Assembly: GCA_039000515.1 (NCBI GenBank)
Contig: JBCFYV010011135.1
Location: forward strand, 16,895,191-16,959,190
Direction of reading: 5' to 3'
Origin: Timema cristinae
Lineage: Eukaryota > Arthropoda > Insecta > Phasmatodea > Timematidae
Length of the DNA stretch: 64,000 bases
Shown: positions 11,991-23,600 of the stretch, in pieces
Position numbering within the stretch: the stretch's first letter is position 1
Layout: every line of letters starts with the position of its first letter
Translations under genes and position numbers: made by a program
The notes under the pieces: generated by a model
The model's input: only the letters and a program-made list of their open reading frames with translations
Told to the model about the DNA's origin: nothing
Database searches by the model: none

Positions 11991-12170
11991 GGTACTACGA
12001 CTATACCAGACTACAAGCCTAGGATCCCAGGCTTAATTCCCGGCCGGTATTTTGTTGATCTTTCCCTTAAATGGAATGATTCCAATAGTCACCAGCGTTT
12101 GGGTAATTATGCCTAAATTAGGTTAAGACTCACCGCAGCTCCAAAACAACATAATAACTATCATCACATC
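11990..12170 (+). repeat. SINE-like element, family D
   Basis: Head with B-box-like GGCTTAATTCCCGGCC near 12030, body ATTAGGTTAAGACTCACCGC and GCTCCAAAACAACATAATAA matching the complement of 4415-4490. Confidence 0.5.
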
Positions 12171-13098
12171 ATCTCATTGCTGGTACTACGTGTAGGCAAC
12201 TTCCATAGGTATACCCCGGGCAACGCTCTGTGCCAACAGAACAACTAATATTCTACATATGAGGTGACCGAAGCTGTATGTCAAAGTTCCTCCCGGGCAA
12301 ATGTGCCATAAAAAGATGAATATTTCAAGCGTTTTTATGGAAAACATTTCAGTAGAAAAAAAATTAATCTTTAACAAATATTACAAATAAAAAATACACC
12401 TAAAATTTCCAATTAAATCTATCGGCTGTTTTGTCAGGATAAGAACTTTTAATACGATTTAAATGCTCAAAAGAAATGTTATATATACATGCCTATATAA
12501 TGGCCATGACATAAATTGAGGTGTTTGTTTATTTTAACACTGTAATGTTGTGAATTACGCATGACAGACTGGTATGGTAACGTGTTGTGATGGATGAATG
12601 AGTAAACAATCGGACACAAGTGCCTACAACCCAACACACCTTGTCAGAATTTCTCTTGGCAATCAGGCCAAATTGCAGTATATATGGTACTATTTTTTTT
12701 AGCTAACAGGGCTGACAAATCAACAATAATTCTAAGGGGTAACTCTGCCTGTTTTGGGGTTGTGTGGGTTAGGACACTAGATCATCGAGTACATGTGCTG
12801 GAGAACTACCATCATGCCCAGAGTACCAGGATTCTTATCCGTGTGGGATCACCTAGAGTGTCAGTCAAGCCATTGGTTAAGCATTCCTTACTATATATAT
12901 TCTGTTTTGTCAGAGATATTATGTATAAAGTCGTTAATAACTTTTTATTAACTTATCAATAACATTACATTTGGTAGTAGTGCAATAAACCCTAAAAACC
13001 AAATAAATTATGAACCCACACACATATATCCCGTCGCCTTCCCCATCCTGACAATTATAGGGGCCACAGGGGGGGAGGTGACACCCATATATATATAT

Positions 13099-13674
13099 TA
13101 GGGCTTTGCGAGTACTCTGATTTCGAGCCGAGTTTGTCCTTTAAACTCAAGATTGAGATCGAAAGTTTTGTAGCCTCGTCATTTTTTATCTTTCACTTGA
13201 TATACTTAATAAACCATTTTTAAAACACCATAGTAAGCATAGGTTATTTATCATGCAATTATTAATTCTATTTAAATTTTTTTTCAAATTGTCAGTGTAA
13301 TTTTAATGTCCTTTAAGATATGATTGTTGAAACTATTTTAATTATTTTTTCTAATAGGTCCTATATTTTCATTTGAGTGTTGTTCTTATTTATAAATTGT
13401 GTTTTTTCTAAATGTTATTTCTAATTTAAATATCAATTTTCCATATCTTAAATTTTTTTTCAAAAGTATTTATATTTATAAAAATGAGTGTCATTCATAG
13501 AATATTTTAAGAGTTTGTATATTTTTTAAATCTCAAATTTTAAAGATCTGATATTTATATTTAAAATAAACAAATATATATACTTTTAAAACTTCAAAAT
13601 TATGAATATACTAAAACTCGGGAGATTTTAGAAATACTCGACTCGAATGAAAAAACCTAAGCTCGCAGGCCCCT

Positions 13675-13675
<1 letters not shown>
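13099..13675. mobile_element. hAT-like MITE, TAGGGCTTTGCGAG termini
   Basis: Begins TAGGGCTTTGCGAGTAC and ends AGCTCGCAGGCCCCTA. Very AT-rich interior; CTCGAATG/ATTTCGAGCC arms near the ends. It is bordered by an AT run on the left and a TC/TA microsatellite on the right. Confidence 0.6.

Positions 13676-13676
<1 letters not shown>

Positions 13677-13737
<61 letters not shown>
13677..13737. repeat. (TC)n(TA)n microsatellite
   Basis: A run of CT dinucleotides passes directly into a TA run. Simple sequence. Confidence 0.97.
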
Positions 13738-13741
<4 letters not shown>

Positions 13742-14259
13742 CTTTTTATTTAATGATTAGGATGAACTGTTTTTAACCTAAAAACAATAATTGTATGATT
13801 TTGAATTTATTGAGCAATCTCTTTTGTTACAAAAATTCCACATATTTATTAGTGTATTTTACAATTACTATTAAAAAAAAAGGATTTTCATTCAAATTCC
13901 AACCAATTAAGTCTGCCATTTTTTGTTATAAGGACCGTAACAACCGATATGACAGAGGCCTAAGAAAAATCGTAAATGTTTAAAACAATATTTTAAAAAC
14001 TAATGAGCTGCATACTATAAGAATAAATATTACACTAATGCAATAGATTCAAGCACTAATATGTGACTAAAATAGGCCAAACTATTAGTCCTGGCACAAG
14101 TACAGTTGACTGGTCGTTAGTGAGCTTGGCTTCGACGTCATAGGCAGTAACGGTCTGAATCGGTCGCTCACTCGCACTTGTATATTCATTCTACCATGTA
14201 TCAGTTGGAAAATTTACTTAGATTTTAGCTTGTTTAGTAAATTATGTAGTTTTTAATCG

Positions 14260-16260
14260 TCTCCATGTGTTTTTCAATGACCTTATCTTAGAGCCTGATT
14301 AGAACCTGTTTAAGTTCTAGATTTTATACCTACTCCATATGGTGTACGAGATCTTTTTGAACCCGCTAAGAGCATTATTTAATTATTTATATGCCTTCAT
14401 GTTCTGTACATGTCCCCCTTTCTGAGAATACTTTTAATAATGCTCTTTTTAAGTGTTACATTTAGTACCTTCTCTGTGTATTATACAATGTCCTCCTCAC
14501 TGAGGATGCTAAGAATAATAATTGTACATTTTACATTTCCTTTTGCCATCATGTGCTATCAAATATCCTCCTGTTAGTACAATTATTAGATTTACATTCT
14601 CTTCCTTCCCCTCCTCGCCAAATGGCCATTCAAAACTCTCTTAATAACCAGCTTAATACAATTTTAGGTTTAAGCTATTCCTTACCGCGCCACATGATAT
14701 GAAATTCCTTTGTCTAAGAGCATTATTTGTATTTAATTATCTTCCTTCCGCCATGTGCTGCACAAAGCCCCTTTTAAGAGCCAGCTTAGTACAATTTTTA
14801 TCAAATTAATTTTACTTTTTCTTAAAGTTCTTTATCATGTCTTCTCTAATCATTCTTTATTATTTTCGTTTTTATATCATTTTCTCCCTCAATTCATCAC
14901 AAAAAAACAATGTCAGAGACAGCTATAAACATTTTTTTTTATTAACCTTTTGTTCATACAGCTTGTGCAATTGTTCTCCCTCTGTGTTAAACAATGTATT
15001 CCTCTCTAAATGTTGGTACATTTTCAAATTTATTCCTTCTCTTTGTGTACAATACAATCTCCTCAAAGCATAGCATGTTTAGAACAGTTATCAGTTTTAA
15101 ATTTCCATCTCCCTCGATATGCAATATCTTCTTAACTGGCTATGCTTAGAAAAATATTGAGTTTTGCTTATCCTTCCTTCTCCAAATTCAATACAATGTC
15201 CACCTTTTCGAATCTTAGTACAATCTCCACTTTACATATCATTGCTCCTGCATGTGCTATACAATGTCCTCTTAACTCTGCTTTCTTAATACAGTTTTCA
15301 GTTTTACACTTTTTCCCTCCTCCATGAGCAAAGAAAATAACACTTTTATGAACATTCTTAGTACAATTTCAGTTTTACATATTGTCTCTTCACCATGGTC
15401 TCTTCAAAAACCTCTTTTATTAAAATTCTTTGTTCAATTTTCAATTAGACATTTTCTTACCTCTCCATGTACATTACGATTTCCTCTTCTCTGAGCGGAG
15501 CTAGTACAGTTTTCAGTTTTACATTTTGTTCTTTCATGTTCTACACAAAACCCTCTTATAAGAACCTGCTTGGTACAATTTTTAGTTTATAATTTTTTTC
15601 TACCTCCATGTGACAAGCAAAACCCTCTTAACAGCATTTCTAGCCCAATTTTCTGATTTACATTTTATTACAGCTCCATGCGAATTACAGAATCCTCTTT
15701 TACGAGCATACTTAATACACATTTGTTTTACATTTTGGTCTTCCAGCAAGTACTGTACAAAATCTTATGAAATCCAGCTTAAGGCAATTTTTCATTTTGT
15801 ACCTTCTTCATGTACAAAACAATATCCTCTTCTTAGAGTGTGTCTAGTACAATTTTCAGTTTTATATGTCTTTGCCCCTCTGTTTTACACAATTTCCTTT
15901 TCACAGAATCTTGTTTCAATTCTCAGTATTACATTTCCTTACCCCTCCATGTGTAATAAAATGTCAATAAAATAGAGTATGTTTAGTACAATCGTTAGTT
16001 ATACATTTCCATTCTCCATGTGCAATACAATATCCTCTTAATTGAGCATGCTTAAAGCTTAGTACAACTTTCCCTTTTGAATTTCCATATTCCATTATGT
16101 GCAATACAATATCCTAATACTCGAATATGTTTAGTGCAATTTTCATTTTTACATTTTGTACCTCTTAAAAGAGCAATACAATGTCCTCCTTTCTGAGCAT
16201 ACTTAGTACAACTTTAGGTATTATATAAAGTGCTCCTGAAATAAAACGTTTACATTTCAT
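14260..16260 (-). pseudogene. Ancient decayed C-x4-C-x9-C-x2-H repeat array
   Basis: About 25-28 degenerate tandem units of roughly 65-80 bp (complement anchors CTCCATGTGCAATACAATAT, GAGCATGCTTAGTACAATTT). Translated on the - strand, several units keep the exact metal-ligand spacing seen at 18.5 kb: CKNENCTKHIRVLGYCIAH near 16095-16160, CTKYAQKGGHCIA near 16170-16220, CTRHTLRRGYCFVHE near 15810-15850. Others have lost a ligand or gained stops and indels (for example stop in the unit at about 15945). No long - strand frame survives, so this is a dead part of the gene at 17.5-25.65 kb or an older paralogue. Function of the family is unknown; the pattern suggests zinc binding. Confidence 0.75.
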
Positions 16261-16336
16261 ATTGTTTCTTCTACGATCTTTAAAATCCTCACTTGACAAG
16301 TGATTGAATGAGCAGGCTTGTGTTTTATACTTATCC

Positions 16337-16603
16337 TCAATGATGCACTTTTATTATATATTCTTCCTTATCATCACGATTCAAACAATCTTTTGTTTTA
16401 AAATTTGAGGCAATATTTTTCTTTAATTTACAAGATGATCCTGTTATCAAAAACTCACTACAATCTTCTTTCTTGTATAGCACATAAAATAATTCTTGAG
16501 TATTATTATTGCATTTAATATTGGAATTAAAATCAAAGCTTGTGTGTATACTAAGAATAAATGGATTGCATGTTATTAGTAAGTATTTTTCACTCGGGAA
16601 CAT
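16337..16603 (-). other. Open stretch upstream of the decayed array, unassigned
   Basis: An 88-codon open frame on the - strand, just 5' of the old repeat array, with several Cys and Lys-rich segments. I recognise no domain. It could be a relic of the N-terminal part of the old repeat gene or chance in AT-rich DNA. Confidence 0.2.
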
Positions 16604-17489
16604 TTTCTTGCAAAGTCTTCTCTGAACTTTTTAATATACTTGTTACTGACTCTTGAGTGTCTTCGGACATTTGTTTTTTACTACAAAACCTTGCACCAAC
16701 AGCAGGGTAGCAGCTAGTAGCAGCAGGTTTTTGTTTTCATTAAATAATAGTTGTATCTACAACTTACAATATGTCTGGTTGTAAAACTCTACAAAACTCA
16801 TAAACTTTTCTCTACATTTTGAGAATTGTCAATTAATTTTCCTACAAATAATTTATTTATTGATATCACATATATTATCACTATACATTTTGTAATATGT
16901 GATGATATTCTACTTACTTCCAGCTGTAAATCAATTTTTTTATTTGAAATTGATTTATTTTTATAGTTTTAGCATCCTCTTGAATACAGCTGTTAAAAAC
17001 TCAGCTCCGAATGTAACCTGTCTTGATCGAGCGAGGGTCACATTTGAACTGGAATTTAATAGCAGGCATAAGGGACAGGACTCTCTTCAGTCTAGAATTA
17101 GACCTTCAGACTATTATTCAAACTAATCCACCACTTCAAATCCCTGGAACCAAAATTTAATTTTTCAACTTTAGGTCAGATTTTTATGATTTGGCCCTGC
17201 TGTGCACCAGTGGGAAGTGTGTTAGCTCCTGCCAGAAAAGAAAAGTTGATGTCTGGTATATTGTTAATCAATAATAATGCCTTTCACCATGAAAAACAAT
17301 ACAGCCCAAAAACATTGGAAGGATTTCAATCAACAAGCTAAAATGACAAAGTAGTGCCAGATTTTTCTTTTGTGTGCATAACATGAATATGAGTTGGAAA
17401 GTATAACGAAAGTGTTACATACAAGCAGGCCAGTCAGCTGTGTTTTTTCTTTTCCTGATTTAGTCCTTGCCTTTTCTTTTACACAATCT

Positions 17490-17692
17490 TTAGGCTGATG
17501 TCCCTTCATGTTCCATAAATTTATCTTTCTTATTAGCTCATTTAGTACAATATTTTTTTAGATGATCTCTTGTCTGGAGTACTTCCATGTTTAAAAAATA
17601 ATGGTCTTCTGAAATGGGTCCCTCCAAGTTTCATACATTTACCTCTTTAGAGACTGTTTAGCGCACCCTTATTCTTCACATAGTCTTATGGC
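17490..17692 (-). pseudogene. KHGG repeat units beyond the inserted MITE
   Basis: Continuation of the array: RLCEE, stop, GCAKQSLKRGKCMKLGGT (His now Leu) at about 17610-17690, and a weaker unit with KFMEHEGTS near 17500. They are separated from the main array by the element at 17693-18444. Confidence 0.6.
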
Positions 17693-20600
17693 TAGGGATA
17701 TGCGATACTGAAAAAATATCGATCTTTGAGTATCGATAAAAACGTTAAAGACAGTAGAATGGTAAAAATGAATTTTAAAAACTATCAGAAAAATGATTCA
17801 AATATTTTATAAAGTATTATAAAAATAAATATATTTTATTACCACTCAGAAAAATGAATATATTTTATAAGCAAGCAGAAAAATATGTTTTATTAACACT
17901 TAGAAAATGATAATATTTTATAAACAATAAATACAATAATATAATCAGATGCGCCATATGGCCCACGTTTTGCTTTTGGGTGGGGACATTTTTAATTGAT
18001 TCTAAAATACAAATAAACTAGTTAATTATGATTCTAATGAGCTAACTAGGAATTGTGAATTAATAAAGTCTCCAACTCAAGAATCCTTCCAAGAGACTAT
18101 CTTGGTACAGGCTTGGACTTCAATGTTCACTTTTATCTAGCTAGAACTCACAAAATTACTCGAAACGATATTAAATATCAATATTACTGAGACGAGGATA
18201 TGTTTATACAAATAAGGTGGGAAAAAAAATCCTCGAATAGCTGATAAAATTAACCAAAGGTTAAAAAAAGATCCAATAAAATACTAATTTTTGAGGTAAG
18301 TTAACATCTTTTGATATTGAGTGAAAAGTATCGGAATAATAAAATATCAAAAGGTTGCTATCAATACCAAAATACTTGGTATCGAAAGAAAAATATTGAT
18401 ACTGGTATCATATCATTATTAGTATTACAACATCCATTTACTTACTTATGGCATTGGTTCCTCCATGTTTCATACATTTACCTCCCTTCCGAGCCTGTTT
18501 AGCGCACCCTTCTTCTTTGCATAGTTTTATGGACTGAGTCCCTCCGTGTTTCATACATTTTCCTCCCTTCATAGCTTGTTTAGCGCACCCTTCTTTACAT
18601 GGTTTTTTGGGCTGTGTTCCTCCATGTTTCATACATTTACCTCCCTTCAGAGCTTGTTTAGCGCACCCTTCTTCTTACATAGTCTTGTGGACTTAGTGCC
18701 TCCATGTTTCATACATTTACCTCCCTTCAGAGCTTGTTTAGCGCACCCTTCTTCTTTACATAGTCTTGTGGACTTAGTGCCTCCATGTTTGATACATTTT
18801 CCTCCCTTCTGAGGCCTTTTAGCGCAACCTTCTTCTCTACATAGTTTTCTGATCTTGACCCTCCTCCATGTATTAAATACATTTACCTCCCTTCAGAGCC
18901 CATCTAGTGCACACTCCTTACATAGTCTCTTGGCCTGAGTCCCTCTATGTTCTATACATTTACATCCCTTCTGATCACAATTAGAGCACCCTTCTACTTT
19001 ACATATATTCTCAAAAAGGGTTATTCTGTGTGTCCAACTTTTATCTAAGCCTTCAGTATATTTAGAGCATATGACTCCTGTTCTTTTAGCTTGAACCAAA
19101 TCACATATCACTCCAATGCTTTTTGTCTGAAAGTAATTATATTGTTCTACTGGACTTGACATTGTTAGGTTTTCTCGATGTTTCTGTAAAAAAGAAAATG
19201 AATAATACAAGTTTAACAAAAAGCATGGAATTTCTGTTTTATATAATAGTCGTTATTTATTAAAATTTAAATGGTCATTCGAATTGAATTAGAAAGAACA
19301 GGAATAAATAAAAAATATTGTAAACTGTTAGAGCACGTGAATGATTTGTGTATCTGCGCAAAATGTTCTGTAAAATTGAAGCAGGGATGATGAAATTGAC
19401 AGACAAGTGAATGTATCTCTGAGAATATTGGATGTATGTGGACTTTTATAGATAATTAAATATTATTGAAAGCGGTAAAGATATGTTGTTAAAAAAAAGG
19501 AGAGTTGGTGGGGTTTCACCTTTGCTTTTTCTGATATCAGTAATCAATATTAACCATATTTTAAAAAAAAAATCCTGTGAATTCTTATTTTGACTGTATT
19601 TTTAAAATCATATTTTGTACAAATCCACAACACAATTTATTATTCATAACATTGTATCTTTAAAGAGAAGTTAAAGAAAATATTTTATTAATCAATCTTT
19701 TCTAGTTCTAGAGATTTAAGATATTTAATGTCATGTTGTCAACTTTGCACACTGTTATGCCGGAAGTTTTCAGGTGTATTTAGGTTATATTTAGTCATAA
19801 CTTGAAAACTATTGGTTAGATTGTCTTAAAATTTAATATAAAATCATTCAAAGATATTATGTGCCAAGTTTTATCAACATCTAAGATGGTGGGTTAACTG
19901 CCTGAATGAACTGACACACAATTACCCAAAGAGAGAATCTTATAGTACAAAATAAAATGAGCAATAAACCCTACGATTATTTTTAGGGCCACCAGAGAAT
20001 TCACAATATATTTAGGAGAAGCCCATACTAAATTAAACTTAATCAATAAACAATAATATTTCTTTAAAGAGACAACATTAATCATTTTAAGGCAATCAAT
20101 AAATAAGTTTTACACTCAAACATTAAAAGTAAAGCAAAGTTTAAAAAGAAAAGATAGGTGTTGGAATTGAAGACTAATAATACATCATACAATGAACTCA
20201 GCCTAAGAGACAAAGAAATCAGAAAAACATATAATGAGGAGAGTGTCTGAAATCTTGGAAAATATTAAATGGCAGCAAGTGGCCACTCTGTTTGATAAAC
20301 CCAAGAAGCATGAGGATTTGTTGTTTGAAACGGTAAAATACATGTGCGGACAATTTCGTTACAATGGAAAAAGTCGACTCAAACATTTATTGTGATGTAC
20401 ATAAATTTTAATTTTAACTGGACAAATCTAAGGGAAGTAATCTGCGCCAATAGTTTAGTTAATTATGAATGAATAGTTTATTTTACAATTAACTTGGCAT
20501 GAAAATAATAATAAATACTCATTTTGGAATTAGTCCAGAATACGATAGCACCGTTTTTGTCCATAATGGGCCATTAATTTACTGTATTACATTAACACTG

Positions 20601-23600
20601 TGTGCCCCTCATATGATAGTAACCTAATATTGGTGTATATGTTATGTGTCCAGAACAGTGCTACCTTTTTGGGATTCAGGATTTTAGTTCATAATTACAT
20701 AAAAGTATTGCTTTCATCAAAAATATAATTGCTCTTTTAGAAAAATAAACTTTTCTCCTAAAAAAACCTTATTTTTTGCACGCCTATAGTTATAACTAAC
20801 AGTCTGCATAATTAAGTCTTAAATTTCAATTAAATTGGCAGTGGCGTATTGTAGACTTCCTTGGATTGCACATCACCTTCCTCCTAAAACATCACAAGTC
20901 TTATAGCTAAGCCATCATTTTGTATGGTGGCCATTGTTTCCAAAATTTATAGTGTTTGAGCAAATTGATTATTACATTCTGCATTCTGCAATCTTGGGTT
21001 GAATAAATCATCACTTTTTATTGTGATGGGTCTTGAAGCTACAGATCTCTTTGGTCCATTAACTGAAGCAATGTAGTAATTGTTGGAAGTCAGAAAGCTT
21101 ATCTCTTCAGCATAAGCCACTGGGAAAAATGATTTAAAGTGTGGCAGAAGGGAGCACGAGTAATTTTACAGTTTTTATAGCATTACTTTTTTTTGGCCAA
21201 AATAAATCAAATATTTCTCCAGTAGCAACATAGAGTTTAGTTTTCTACACATGCTAATATCAACATATTTTGAATATATGTCAAGGTGTCCTAGACTTTT
21301 GTCAAAACTTTTTAAATAAAAGAGACAAAATTTTGACAAAATTCCAGGACACCCTTGTCAGATATTCAAGATCTGTTGATATTAGCATGTGCAGAAAACT
21401 AAACTCTATGTTGCTACTGGAGAAATATTTAATTTATTTTGGCCAAAAAATGTCAATTCTATAAAAACTGTAAAAACACTTGCGTTCCCTTCTTAAGTCA
21501 TAGCCATACATGCAGAATGGATACAAATAAACGTTATTTTTAAGAGCGACACAAAGTGGTTGTCGCTATAATGTAGTCACATAGTGCAGCCATGTTAATA
21601 TAGAATATGGATATGCATGCTGGTGACTTGGTCTCAAGTATGGTTGTAGCCTGCGCTGCCAACCATTAGAACAATATTGAATATTGGTCAATGTAGTCTC
21701 TATCGGACGGGATTGTTAGTTTCCACAATGTTAGTCGATATGAATACTTTCGACGCACGTCTGATTGAGACCCTCTGAGCTAACATGTCACCAGTAATGT
21801 TTAGTTGACAAAGACAAAGTTTTGATGTTAACTGCTAAGCATTTTTTTAAACTGAAATGATCAAACATTTTAATGTTTCAAAGAAAGTAATTAGTGAAAA
21901 CAATGATCGGCCACTAACTGTTCCTTAGGCTCCTTAATATGCTAAAGCAGATACATGGGCCACTGCGTCATCATGTTCCAGCAATGAAGCCGGTATTCCT
22001 TTCTTGGCACAAGTGCACTATGGAGTGCAGGCTATGTCTGCGTTCAGGCTTGACTTAGCACGAGTAATATTTCAGCCCATTGATCTTACTAACTTTCAGT
22101 AGGGTATAAAAACCAAAACTCTCTCAGAGACTATTATACAAAACATCAATTATTTCTCGTTACTTTAAAATTCATAGAATATAATAGAGGTTAGCTAAAA
22201 AGATTGAATTTCAGTTTACTATAAGTTTTTTATAAAATATTCATTAAAAACAATTACAATTTATATATTTTCCAATAGCCCAAATGGGTATTAAGACGTG
22301 ATTTAAAAAACTATTGAATAAAAAATTTACTCACAGGTATTTCTCCTTTAATAGGTAGAAATGTTGTACTGCCTGGCCAACATTCTGGCTGCTGATAATA
22401 GTTCAACTCTTCCTTAAAACCTTCCTCTGATTTTATTGGAAGATCAATTTCAGACTAACAGGAAACAAGAGAAATTTTAGAGCATAGGGCTTTATGAAGA
22501 CCATGTTTAAAAAAACAGAGGTTTATATTAAGTTTGTTAAAAACCAATAGAATTATAGGAAACATGTTTCAAGTCATAGTGTGAAATGATGAACATGTTT
22601 TAAAACTCTATGTTAGGTTAGGCCAATTTTAGAAAAAAAAAAAAAAATACTGAAAGAAATTCATAAATGGCCTGCTATATTAAACATGTTTAGTAATACA
22701 ACAATTTCTAGAGACTTAACACCAAATTAGCTGAACTCCTCCAACAGTTTAAGCCAGCAATCCTCACAATAACTGGATTAACTGTAACAGGGGTGGGAAG
22801 GGAGAGTGAGGTTTGTGTCTAGCCTAGGTCCATTGGATAGTGGTTTTACATATGCGATTTATAAATAGTTTTTCTGTAATAGCTTCACAATAAGGTGTTA
22901 ATATTTCAATACTTTACCCTCTCGATTGCTAATTCTAGTCATGTAATTTATAACCAACATGTTAAACATACTAATAAATGAACATAACAGCTTATTCTAT
23001 ATACTGCCCAAAAATCAATTTAATAAAAACAATAATCAACAAACAAAAGTAAAATTTAATTTTCTCTGAAAAAAAAAAAAAAGTAATTTAAACCTAGAGT
23101 TATTTGAAGCTTAAGAAGACCTGCGGTCCAGGGGTAAGCTGTCAGACTTCTGTGTTGGGGATCTGGTGTTCAATCCTCGGTCCCGACACAGATTTGTCTG
23201 ATTGCCATACCTTCCTTCACCTCTGACAATATGTGTATTAATAACAACTTGTGAATGTGAGGAATGCAGGCCCTCCACCGTGGTTCGGATTCCACGTTAA
23301 ACTGTAGGTCCTCCATTTCATCTTACAATCACCTTACAATTTATTTTTTTAATTCACTTCACAATCAAGTGTTTTTATAAATATCATCATAAATTACAAT
23401 TAATAATTTTGTCTATAACCCAAACAGGTAATGTAATGTGGTTAAAACCCTGCAGTGCTGGCGCCAAGTCTCACAGACCCCAAGGAGTCGTCTTCATTGG
23501 TTGTGGAATGTGGTGAGGGATTATAAACTGATACTTCTGTCTAGCCTTTTGTTTTACCCTTCAGTCTGACACTAGCTTTGTCATATCAGTTTGCATTTTT

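Noticed and set aside
15610..15975. 121-codon + strand ORF as a gene
   Set aside because: It is the antisense of the decayed cysteine-repeat array; its periodic content comes from the repeat unit.
18546..18812. + strand ORF rich in Phe/Leu/Ser
   Set aside because: Antisense shadow of the KHGG units, with the same 80-bp period.
21618..21800. MITE with GCTGGTGAC/GTCACCAG ends
   Set aside because: The inverted match is short and interrupted, and the boundaries are unclear.
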